From positions 1 to 61,410 of the forward strand of contig JAHHRS010000005.1 in the NCBI GenBank assembly GCA_020025675.1: a stretch of DNA of 61,410 nt, in the 5' to 3' direction. A model generated the notes under the pieces. It saw nothing but the letters and a program-made list of their open reading frames with translations, had not been told where the DNA came from and made no database searches. Shown piece after piece: positions 33,205 through 41,562 of this stretch. The stretch's first letter is position 1. Each line of letters begins with the position of its first letter. Source of the stretch: Oscillospiraceae bacterium. GTDB taxonomy: Bacteria > Bacillota > Clostridia > Oscillospirales > Oscillospiraceae. The position numbers and the translations under genes were made by a program.

Positions 33205-34407
33205 TTACTCGTTAATAGCAATAACAACACCGGAACCAACAGTACGGCCACCTTCGCGGATAGCGAAACGAAGACCGCTCTCGATAGCGATAGGAGTGAT
33301 CAGCTCAACGTCCATGTCGACGTTATCGCCGGGCATGCACATCTCAACACCTTCGGGAAGAGTGATAACACCGGTAACGTCAGTGGTACGGAAGAAGAAC
33401 TGAGGACGGTAGTTATTGAAGAAAGGAGTATGACGTCCGCCTTCGTCCTTGTTCAGAACGTAAACCTGACCCTTGAACTTGGTGTGGGGGTTGATGGTTT
33501 TGGGAGCAGCCAGAACCTGACCACGCTCAACGGACTTCTTGTCAATACCACGGAGCAGGCAGCCCACGTTATCGCCGGCTTCTGCGTACTCCAGGGTCTT
33601 GTGGAACATCTCGGTACCGGTAACGGTGGTCTCGAGACGGTCCTCACGCAGACCAACGATCTCTACCTTGTCGCCGACTTTGACAACACCACGCTCAACA
33701 CGACCGGTAACAACAGTACCACGGCCGGAGATGGTGAAGACGTCTTCGATAGGCATAAGGAAGGGCTGGTCAGCCTTACGCTCAGGAGTGGGGATCCACT
33801 CATCGACTGCATCCATAAGCTCCTTGATGCATGCATACTCGGGAGCGTTAGGATCGGTGGACTCGGAAACGAGAGCGTTCAGAGCGGAACCGCGAACGAT
33901 AGGAGTATCGTCGCCGGGGAAGCCGTAGCTGTCGAGCAGCTCACGGATTTCCATCTCAACAAGCTCAAGCAGCTCTTCGTCGTCAACCTGGTCGCACTTG
34001 TTCAGGAAAACGAGAACGGAAGGAACGTTAACCTGACGGGCAAGCAGGAGGTGCTCCTTGGTCTGAGCCATAGGACCATCGGAAGCAGCAATAACAAGGA
34101 TTGCGCCGTCCATCTGAGCAGCACCGGTGATCATGTTCTTGATGTAGTCAGCATGTCCCGGGCAGTCAACGTGAGCGTAGTGACGCTTGTCGGTCTCGTA
34201 CTCAACGTGAGAGGTGTTAATTGTGATACCACGCTCTCTCTCTTCAGGAGCCTTATCGATATTGGAGTAATCGGTGTAGTCAGCTTTACCCAGCATGGAC
34301 AGGTACTTTGTGATAGCAGCAGTAGTAGTGGTCTTGCCGTGGTCGATATGACCGATAGTGCCGATGTTTACATGGGGCTTGGATCTGTTGAACATCTGTT
34401 TAGCCAT
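33205..34407 (-). CDS. tuf: Translation elongation factor Tu
   Basis: EF-Tu delivers aminoacyl-tRNA to the ribosome. It is 400 aa, the usual size. G1 is GHIDHGKTT, G3 DCPGHAD, and G4 NKCDQ, where most bacteria have NKCDM. The N-terminus MAKQMFNRSKPHVNIG and C-terminus GSGVVIAINE are typical. AGGAGG precedes the ATG. It is the last gene of the minus-strand str operon. Codons are strongly biased, as expected for a highly expressed gene. Confidence 0.98.
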   Translation of the reverse strand: MAKQMFNRSKPHVNIGTIGHIDHGKTTTTAAITKYLSMLGKADYTDYSNIDKAPEERERGITINTSHVEYETDKRHYAHVDCPGHADYIKNMITGAAQMDGAILVIAASDGPMAQTKEHLLLARQVNVPSVLVFLNKCDQVDDEELLELVEMEIRELLDSYGFPGDDTPIVRGSALNALVSESTDPNAPEYACIKELMDAVDEWIPTPERKADQPFLMPIEDVFTISGRGTVVTGRVERGVVKVGDKVEIVGLREDRLETTVTGTEMFHKTLEYAEAGDNVGCLLRGIDKKSVERGQVLAAPKTINPHTKFKGQVYVLNKDEGGRHTPFFNNYRPQFFFRTTDVTGVITLPEGVEMCMPGDNVDMDVELITPIAIESGLRFAIREGGRTVGSGVVIAINE

Positions 34408-34466
34408 TAGAATATCCTCCTAATTAAGAATAATTTACATTTTGCATTTAATTGAAACCTTAGTGA

Positions 34467-36536
34467 TTATTTTTTATTCACAAGGGTCTCCTGTAAGTTT
34501 TTAGGCAACTCAACAAAGTGGCTGGGCTCCATAGAATATGTTGCTCTGCCCTGAGTCTTGCTGCGCAGGTCAGTTGCGTAACCAAACATTGTAGAAAGGG
34601 GAACGTTGCTCTCAATAATAGCTCCGCCATTTTCAATAGTAGTTCCGATAATCTGACCACGTCTGGAGTTAATATCACCCATTACATCACCCATATATTC
34701 ATCAGGTGCAGTGACAGTCACCTTCATTATGGGCTCAAGCAGGGTAGGATCTGCCTTCTGGCAGGCCTCCTTAAAGGCCATGCTTCCGCAAATCTTAAAG
34801 GCCATCTCAGAAGAGTCGACCTCATGGAAAGAACCGTCAAGCAGGGTTGCCTTAACGTCCACAACCTCATAACCGGCAACAACACCGGAAAGCATTGCGC
34901 CTTGGATACCCTGATCGACGCATGGAATAAACTCCTTGGGAATAGCACCGCCGGTAATCTTATTGATGAACTCATATCCCTTACCGGGCTCATTGGGCTC
35001 AAGCATAAGCTTAACATGTGCGAACTGTCCCTTACCACCAGTCTGACGTGCGTATCTGGTGTCGACCGTTGCGGCTTTCTTAATAGTCTCTTTGTAAGAA
35101 ACCTGAGGTTTACCAACGTTGGCCTCGACCTTAAACTCACGAAGCAGTCTGTCCACTATGATTTCAAGATGCAACTCACCCATACCGGCTATTATAGTCT
35201 GACCTGTTTCTTCATCGGTATAAGTCTTGAAGGTTGGGTCTTCCTCAGCAAGCTTCATAAGGGCGATACCCATTTTTTCCTGACCGGCCTTGGTTTTAGG
35301 CTCAATAGCTACACGAATAACCGGCTCGGGGAATTCCATGGATTCAAGTATAATAGGATTCTTTTCATCACAGAGAGTATCACCGGTAGTGGTGTTTTTA
35401 AGACCGACAGCTGCGGCTATATCACCTGAGTAAACCATTTCAATATCTTCTCTGTGGTTGGCGTGCATCTGGAGTATACGGCCGATTCTCTCTCTCTGAC
35501 CCTTTGTAGAGTTCAGAACGGACTTACCGGTTTCGAGAGTACCGGAGTAGACACGGAAGAAGCCAAGCTTACCCACATAGGGGTCAGCCATAATCTTGAA
35601 AGCAAGAGCGGCAAAGGGCTCTTCGTCGCTTGCATTTCTAACCTCAGTCTCTTCTGTCTTGGGGTTAATGCCTTCGATTGCAGGGACATCCAGCGGTGAG
35701 GGCATAAAATCTACTATTGCATCCAGAAGCTTCTGTACGCCTTTGTTTTTATAAGAAGTACCGCAGACAACAGGAACCATGTTAACTGAAACTGTGGCCT
35801 TTCTTATAGCAGCACGGATTTTATCCGGGCTGATTTCTTCGCCTTCGAGGTACTTTTCAAGTATCTCATCGTCAAAGTCTGAAACTGCTTCAAGCAGGTT
35901 TGCACGGTACTCCTCGGCAAGCTCACGCATATCCTCAGGGATTTCCTCGGTACGCATATCAACACCAAGATCATCGTAGAAAATGATGGCGTGCATTTCT
36001 ACCAAGTCGATAATTCCTCTGAAGTTTTCTTCCTTACCGATAGGAAGCTGAATGGGAACTGCATTGCACTTAAGTCTATCATGAACCATATCCAGAACGT
36101 GATAGAAGTTAGCACCCATAATATCCATCTTGTTGACGTATATCATACGGGGAACTTTGTAGTGGTCAGCCTGTCTCCAAACAGTCTCGGACTGGGGCTC
36201 AACTCCGCCTTTGGCACACAGGACGGTAACACAGCCGTCAAGTACTCGCAGAGAGCGCTCGACCTCAGCTGTAAAGTCCACGTGGCCCGGGGTGTCGATA
36301 ATGTTGATACGGTTATCACGCCAGAAACAGGTGGTAGCAGCGGAAGTAATTGTGATACCTCTCTCCTGCTCCTGCTTCATCCAGTCCATGGTAGCAGTAC
36401 CTTCATGAGTCTCACCTATTTTGTAGTTAACACCGGTGTAAAAAAGAATACGCTCAGTGGTAGTCGTTTTACCGGCGTCAATGTGAGCCATAATACCAAT
36501 ATTTCTTGTTTTTTCAAGTGAAATTTTTCTAGGCAT
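34467..36536 (-). CDS. fusA: Translation elongation factor G
   Basis: EF-G drives ribosomal translocation. It is 689 aa, with G1 AHIDAGKTTTTERIL, G3 DTPGHVDF and G4 NKMDIMGA at the N-terminus and the domain IV/V segments near ATLLDGSFHEVDSSEMAFK and NSRRGQI. The length is normal and no deletion is visible. CAGGAG precedes the ATG by 9 nt. It is placed between rpsG and tuf in the usual str order. Confidence 0.98.
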   Translation of the reverse strand: MPRKISLEKTRNIGIMAHIDAGKTTTTERILFYTGVNYKIGETHEGTATMDWMKQEQERGITITSAATTCFWRDNRINIIDTPGHVDFTAEVERSLRVLDGCVTVLCAKGGVEPQSETVWRQADHYKVPRMIYVNKMDIMGANFYHVLDMVHDRLKCNAVPIQLPIGKEENFRGIIDLVEMHAIIFYDDLGVDMRTEEIPEDMRELAEEYRANLLEAVSDFDDEILEKYLEGEEISPDKIRAAIRKATVSVNMVPVVCGTSYKNKGVQKLLDAIVDFMPSPLDVPAIEGINPKTEETEVRNASDEEPFAALAFKIMADPYVGKLGFFRVYSGTLETGKSVLNSTKGQRERIGRILQMHANHREDIEMVYSGDIAAAVGLKNTTTGDTLCDEKNPIILESMEFPEPVIRVAIEPKTKAGQEKMGIALMKLAEEDPTFKTYTDEETGQTIIAGMGELHLEIIVDRLLREFKVEANVGKPQVSYKETIKKAATVDTRYARQTGGKGQFAHVKLMLEPNEPGKGYEFINKITGGAIPKEFIPCVDQGIQGAMLSGVVAGYEVVDVKATLLDGSFHEVDSSEMAFKICGSMAFKEACQKADPTLLEPIMKVTVTAPDEYMGDVMGDINSRRGQIIGTTIENGGAIIESNVPLSTMFGYATDLRSKTQGRATYSMEPSHFVELPKNLQETLVNKK

Positions 36537-36557
36537 TTAATACTACTCCTGATTGGA

Positions 36558-37028
36558 TTACCATCTGAAATGGGCAAAAGCCTTGTTGGCTTCAGCATTC
36601 TTGTGCATATCTTCGCGCTTCTTTACAGATGCGCCCACATTGTTGCATGCGTCCATGATTTCGCCTGCGAGACGCTCTTTCATGGTCTTTTCGCTGCGCT
36701 TGCGGGAGTACTCCACAAGCCACCGCAGAGCCAGAGTCTGGCGGCGTGCGGGACGAACTTCGATAGGCACCTGATATGTGGCACCGCCGACACGGCGTGC
36801 CTTAACCTCAAGTGCGGGCATAACATTGTTCATAGCTTCGGTGAAGGCTTCAAGGGGCTCCTTACCGCTCTTCTCCTTGATGATGTCAAAAGCGTCGTAC
36901 ACGACCTTCTGAGCAACACCCTTCTTGCCGTCCAGCATAACGCCGTTTATGAGCTTAGTCACAAGGACGCTGTTGTACATAGGATCAGGCAAAATTTCTC
37001 TCTTGGGAACATTACCTCTTCTGGGCAC
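36558..37028 (-). CDS. rpsG: 30S ribosomal protein S7
   Basis: S7 binds 16S rRNA in the 30S head and nucleates assembly. From GTG at 37028 it is 156 aa, exactly the family size, starting VPRRGNVPKRE; an upstream ATG adds six residues that include the Shine-Dalgarno AAGGAGGG, so it is rejected. Typical segments are LMNGVMLDGKK-like LINGVMLDGKKG and RRVGGATYQVP, with the end HKNAEANKAFAHFRW. Confidence 0.97.
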   Translation of the reverse strand: MPRRGNVPKREILPDPMYNSVLVTKLINGVMLDGKKGVAQKVVYDAFDIIKEKSGKEPLEAFTEAMNNVMPALEVKARRVGGATYQVPIEVRPARRQTLALRWLVEYSRKRSEKTMKERLAGEIMDACNNVGASVKKREDMHKNAEANKAFAHFRW

Positions 37029-37153
37029 GTTGCTTCCCTCCTTCATTATAAAATGGGATCAAAGGTACTCGAACATCTTTTAAGACGTCCGCTGCGCCCC
37101 GAGGTTTATCATATATAGATAAACGACAGGGCAAAATTGCCGCTGCGTGTTAA

Positions 37154-37579
37154 TTACTTTTTCTTTGCAGCTTTGGGTCTCTTTGCGCCGTACTTGGAAC
37201 GGCCCTGCATACGACCGTTAACGCCCTGAGCGTCAAGTGCGCCGCGGATAATGTGGTAACGGACACCAGGAAGGTCCTTGACACGGCCGCCGCGGATCAT
37301 AACAACGGAGTGCTCCTGAAGGTTATGACCTATACCGGGAATGTAAGCTGTTACCTCGTAACCGTTAGTCAGGCGGACACGGGCGATTTTACGCAGAGCT
37401 GAGTTAGGCTTCTTAGGAGTAGAGGTACGGACTGCAGTGCAGACACCTCTCTTCTGAGGGGAGCTCAGGTCGGTCTCCTTATTTTTAATGGTGTTCAAAC
37501 CGTGCTGCATAGCAGGTGAATTAGACTGATAAGTGACCTTCTCTCTGCCCTTTCTCACCAGCTGGTTAAAAGTAGGCAT
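37154..37579 (-). CDS. rpsL: 30S ribosomal protein S12
   Basis: S12 lies at the decoding centre. It is 141 aa, starting MPTFNQLVRKGRE, with the streptomycin-relevant stretches TPKKPNSALRK and GGRVKDLPGVRYH carrying the wild-type lysines, so no resistance change is predicted. AAAGGAGG precedes the ATG. It is the first gene after the promoter at 37694-37722. Confidence 0.97.
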   Translation of the reverse strand: MPTFNQLVRKGREKVTYQSNSPAMQHGLNTIKNKETDLSSPQKRGVCTAVRTSTPKKPNSALRKIARVRLTNGYEVTAYIPGIGHNLQEHSVVMIRGGRVKDLPGVRYHIIRGALDAQGVNGRMQGRSKYGAKRPKAAKKK

Positions 37580-37693
37580 TTTCTTCCTCCTTTCTTGGGT
37601 AAATATTATATAAAAAACCTTAAAAATTATGGTTTTTTATCAAATTTGCACAGCGTATCCTGCAGCTAAAACTACAAGCTCACGCAATTGTTG

Positions 37694-37722
37694 ATTTTAG
37701 CATAATATACAAATTTAGTCAA
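37694..37722 (-). promoter_or_regulatory. Promoter of the rpsL-rpsG-fusA-tuf operon
   Basis: On the minus strand TTGACT (37717-37722) and TAAAAT (37694-37699) are spaced by exactly 17 nt. It lies in the 239-bp gap after rpoC and before rpsL, so the str genes have their own start. A weak AT-rich stem (AAAAAACC and GGTTTTTT, about 37612-37637) lies in the leader. Confidence 0.85.
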
Positions 37723-37763
37723 GAATTTTTGGCAAATTATTTTTAAAAATTTAGTTATTTTTA

Positions 37764-37793
37764 AAAACTGCCGTTCCCTACGGGAGCGGCAGT
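37764..37793 (-). terminator. Terminator after rpoC
   Basis: ACTGCCGTTCCC (37768-37779) pairs with GGGAGCGGCAGT (37782-37793), including one G-T, with the minus strand continuing as TTTTTAAAAATAA. It separates the rpoBC transcript from the str operon. Confidence 0.82.
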
Positions 37794-37818
37794 CTTTAGC
37801 TTAATTATGGCTTTTGGA

Positions 37819-40800
37819 TTACAGCGCGTTTGACTTATTAACAAGGGCTGTCAAATCAATATAATCCTCTGCCCCATCGTCAGAAACTGTATCATCTGTT
37901 TTTTCCTCAAAGTCACGGTAGCAGGTAAGACCGGAACCGGCAGGAATAAGTTTACCGATAATGACATTCTCTTTAAGGCCGACCAGGTGGTCAACTTTTC
38001 CCTTAATTGCTGCATCTGTAAGAACCTTGGTGGTCTCCTGGAATGAAGCTGCCGAGAGGAAACTCTCAGTAGCAAGAGAGGCCTTGGTAATACCCATAAG
38101 CAGCTGGGTGTAAGTGGCATGTTTAAGGTCTTTCTCACCGTTTGCGATTCTCTGGTCAATTATCTTATTGGCATCCTTTATAGCAGAGATGTCAACGGTT
38201 GCGCCTGAAAGCAGATCTGTGTCTCCGGACTCCTCAACTCTGACCTTACGCATCATCTGGCGTACAATGACTTCAATGTGCTTATCATTGATATCAACAC
38301 CCTGTTGACGGTAAACCTTCTGAATTTCACTGGTGATATAGCTGCGTACGCCCTGACGTCCGAATTCGTCATCATCTATGCCGCGAATACGGAGTACATC
38401 ATGGGGATTGAGAGCACCGGAAGTGAGTTCCTGTCCCTTATCAACATGGTCACCGTTGTGAACAAGGATACCGGCGGAGTGAGGAACACTATATACAACC
38501 GTCTCTCCGTCTTTGTCATTTGTGACCTTAATAGCGTACATAACGCCTTTCTTGGCTTCTTCAATAGCCACAGTACCGGATATTTCAGACAGTACCGCCA
38601 TCTTCTTAGGCTTACGGGCCTCAAACAGTTCCTCAACACGAGGAAGACCCTGAGTAATATCGTCACCTGCAACACCGCCGGTATGGAAAGTACGCATTGT
38701 AAGCTGAGTACCCGGTTCACCGATGGACTGGGCAGCAATAACTCCCACAGCCTCACCTTCGTTAACAGGCTTTCCAAGTGCAAGGTTCATGCCGTAGCAC
38801 TTAGCACACACGCCGATTCTTGCCTCACAGGTAAGAACGCTTCTGATAAATGCCTTGTGTATACCATGTGCCTCCATTACATCAGCATCTTCTGGCATAA
38901 GCATATGGTTTGTATCGAAGAGAAGCTCCCCTGTATTGGGGTCCTTAATATCAACAGCCGGGAATCGACCGTGGATAGCGGTGCCAAAACTCTCAACCAT
39001 CTGGCCTCTGTCATAAACAGCGCCGGCCCAAACACCATCGGTAGTACCACAGTCATCCTGGCGAATAATAACGTCCTGACATACATCAACCATACGTCTG
39101 GTAAGGTAACCTGAGTCAGCGGTACGAAGGGCGGTATCTGCCATACCCTTTCGGGCACCTCTTGTGGAAATAAAGTATTCCAAAACGGAAAGGCCTTCAC
39201 GGAAGTTTGACTTAACGGGAATTTCGATAGTCTTACCGGCAGTGTTAGCCATAAGACCACGCATACCTGCAAGCTGTCTTATCTGCTTCATGGAACCACG
39301 AGCACCGGAGTTTGCCATCATGTAAATGGGGTTATATTCGTCAAGGCAGTTTTGAAGTGCATCGGTAACTTCCTTAGTTGTCTTTTCCCACTCGGAAACA
39401 ACCAGTCTGTATCTCTCATCATCGGTAATAAAACCGCGCTTATACTGGCGCTCAATGCGAACGGTCTCCTGCTCGGTGGCATGAATAAGTTCATCCTTGG
39501 CAGAAGGAACTGTCATATCTGCAACTGATATGGTGATAGCGGCCCTGGTGGAATATTTATATCCCATGGATTTAATACTGTCAAGGACCTCAGCGGAAAT
39601 GGTAAAGCCGTACTTCTTGATGCAGCGGTCAATAATATCGCCCAACTGCTTTTTACCCACCTGGAAGCCTATCTCGTGATCAAAGGCATGTTCCGGATCG
39701 GTACGGTCAACATAGCCCAGATCCTGAGGAATAGGCTCGTTGAATATGATACGGCCAACAGTGGTTATAATAACCTTCTTGACCTCGACACCGTCAATAA
39801 TCTTTGAAACTCTGAGTCTGATGGGAGCGTGAAGTCCCACATAGCCCTCATTGTATGCCATTATAGCTTCATTGGCATCACGGTAAATAAGGATAGGCTT
39901 ATAGGTAGCAGGCTTTGTGCCCTCTTCCTTGGCCTTCTGGTTAGCAGCATAAATGTCATCACCGGAGGTGAGCTCGCCGGCTGTAAGTCCCGTATCACCG
40001 GGATCATCAACAATAAGCTTCTCAGCACCCTTTTCGGCAGAACCTATACGCACCATAGTAAGGTAATAGGATCCCAATATCATATCCTGAGTAGGAACAG
40101 TAACAGGGTGACCGTCCTGAGGACGAAGCAGGTTATTTGCAGACAGCATCAGAATTCTCGCCTCAGCCTGAGCCTCGGCAGAGAGGGGCAGGTGGATTGC
40201 CATCTGGTCACCGTCAAAGTCTGCGTTATATGCAGTACATACCAGAGGGTGCAGCCTGAGGGCACGACCCTCAACAAGCACAGGCTCAAATGCCTGAATA
40301 CCAAGTCTATGCAGTGTAGGTGCACGGTTAAGGAGAACGGGATGCTCTTTAATAACATCCTCCAGTGCGTCCCAAACCTCGGTTTTCTGCTTGTCAACCA
40401 TCTTCTTGGCGGATTTAATATTATTTGCAACGCCGTCCTCAACCAGCTTCTTCATAACAAAGGGGCGGAACAGCTCGATTGCCATTTCCTTAGGAACACC
40501 GCACTGGTAGATCTTAAGGTCAGGACCGACAACAATAACGCTACGGCCTGAGTAGTCAACACGCTTACCAAGAAGGTTTTGACGGAAACGTCCCTGCTTA
40601 CCTTTAAGCATATCGCTGAGGGACTTAAGTGCTCTGGAGTTTGCGCCGGTAACGGCTCTGCCGCGGCGGCCGTTATCTATAAGTGCGTCAACAGCCTCCT
40701 GAAGCATACGCTTTTCGTTTCTGACAATAATATCAGGAGCGTTAAGCTGCATAAGTCTCTTCAGACGGTTATTACGGTTTATAACTCTGCGGTAAAGGTC

Positions 40801-41562
40801 ATTAAGGTCAGATGTAGCGAATCTGCCGCCGTCCAGCTGAACCATAGGGCGAATTTCAGGAGGAATAACAGGCAAAACATCTATTATCATCCACTCAGGG
40901 CGGTTGCCGCTCTGACGGAAAGCCTCAACAACCTCAAGGCGTTTGACAAGCTTTGCCTTTTTCTGACCGCTTGCAGACTTAAGTTCCTCACGGAGCTCAA
41001 TTGCCAGCTTCTCGCAGTCTATCTGGCTTAGAAGTTCCTTTACTGCTTCAGCACCCATGCCGGCCTTAAAGTCGTCCTCATATTTTTCACGCATCTCACG
41101 ATACTCACGCTCAGTGAGTATCTGGCCTTTTTCCAGAGGAGTAAAACCTGGATCGGTAACTATATAGCTTGCAAAGTACAGAACCTTTTCCAGAGTTCTG
41201 GGAGTAAGGTCCAGCATAAGTCCTATGCGGCTGGGTATGCCTTTAAAGTACCAAATATGGCTCACAGGCGCAGCAAGTGCTATATGACCCATACGTTCGC
41301 GACGAACCTTGCTTTTTGTAACCTCAACACCGCAGCGGTCACAAATTTTGCCTTTATATCTGATTTTCTTGTACTTTCCGCAGTGGCATTCCCAGTCCTT
41401 TGTAGGTCCGAAAATACGTTCGCAGAAAAGTCCGTCTCTTTCAGGCTTAAGAGTTCTATAATTGATTGTCTCCGGCTTTTTAACTTCGCCGTAGGACCAG
41501 CTGAGAATAGTCTCAGGGGAGGCAATGCTAATTTGAATTGCGTCAAAAGGTGCGTAGCTCAT
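37819..41562 (-). CDS. rpoC: DNA-directed RNA polymerase subunit beta'
   Basis: A 1247-aa beta' subunit. The N-terminal zinc-binding CHCGKYKKIRYKGKICDRCG and the catalytic magnesium motif NADFDGDQM are intact, as are the second zinc region CEARIGVCAKCYG and the trigger-loop region MRTFHTGGVAG. The length is in the Firmicutes range without large lineage insertions. The ATG overlaps the rpoB stop (TAATG), giving tight coupling. It ends at a terminator. Confidence 0.98.
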   Translation of the reverse strand: MSYAPFDAIQISIASPETILSWSYGEVKKPETINYRTLKPERDGLFCERIFGPTKDWECHCGKYKKIRYKGKICDRCGVEVTKSKVRRERMGHIALAAPVSHIWYFKGIPSRIGLMLDLTPRTLEKVLYFASYIVTDPGFTPLEKGQILTEREYREMREKYEDDFKAGMGAEAVKELLSQIDCEKLAIELREELKSASGQKKAKLVKRLEVVEAFRQSGNRPEWMIIDVLPVIPPEIRPMVQLDGGRFATSDLNDLYRRVINRNNRLKRLMQLNAPDIIVRNEKRMLQEAVDALIDNGRRGRAVTGANSRALKSLSDMLKGKQGRFRQNLLGKRVDYSGRSVIVVGPDLKIYQCGVPKEMAIELFRPFVMKKLVEDGVANNIKSAKKMVDKQKTEVWDALEDVIKEHPVLLNRAPTLHRLGIQAFEPVLVEGRALRLHPLVCTAYNADFDGDQMAIHLPLSAEAQAEARILMLSANNLLRPQDGHPVTVPTQDMILGSYYLTMVRIGSAEKGAEKLIVDDPGDTGLTAGELTSGDDIYAANQKAKEEGTKPATYKPILIYRDANEAIMAYNEGYVGLHAPIRLRVSKIIDGVEVKKVIITTVGRIIFNEPIPQDLGYVDRTDPEHAFDHEIGFQVGKKQLGDIIDRCIKKYGFTISAEVLDSIKSMGYKYSTRAAITISVADMTVPSAKDELIHATEQETVRIERQYKRGFITDDERYRLVVSEWEKTTKEVTDALQNCLDEYNPIYMMANSGARGSMKQIRQLAGMRGLMANTAGKTIEIPVKSNFREGLSVLEYFISTRGARKGMADTALRTADSGYLTRRMVDVCQDVIIRQDDCGTTDGVWAGAVYDRGQMVESFGTAIHGRFPAVDIKDPNTGELLFDTNHMLMPEDADVMEAHGIHKAFIRSVLTCEARIGVCAKCYGMNLALGKPVNEGEAVGVIAAQSIGEPGTQLTMRTFHTGGVAGDDITQGLPRVEELFEARKPKKMAVLSEISGTVAIEEAKKGVMYAIKVTNDKDGETVVYSVPHSAGILVHNGDHVDKGQELTSGALNPHDVLRIRGIDDDEFGRQGVRSYITSEIQKVYRQQGVDINDKHIEVIVRQMMRKVRVEESGDTDLLSGATVDISAIKDANKIIDQRIANGEKDLKHATYTQLLMGITKASLATESFLSAASFQETTKVLTDAAIKGKVDHLVGLKENVIIGKLIPAGSGLTCYRDFEEKTDDTVSDDGAEDYIDLTALVNKSNAL

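Noticed and set aside
33430..34410. A long plus-strand frame opposite tuf
   Set aside because: It is a shadow created by the biased codon use of EF-Tu; no start signal or family resemblance.
34518..35429. A 303-codon plus-strand frame opposite fusA
   Set aside because: Antisense to a certain gene, with no ribosome binding site and low-complexity composition typical of shadows.
36558..37046. ATG start at 37046 for S7
   Set aside because: It would place the Shine-Dalgarno sequence inside the coding region; the GTG at 37028 gives the exact family length and N-terminus.
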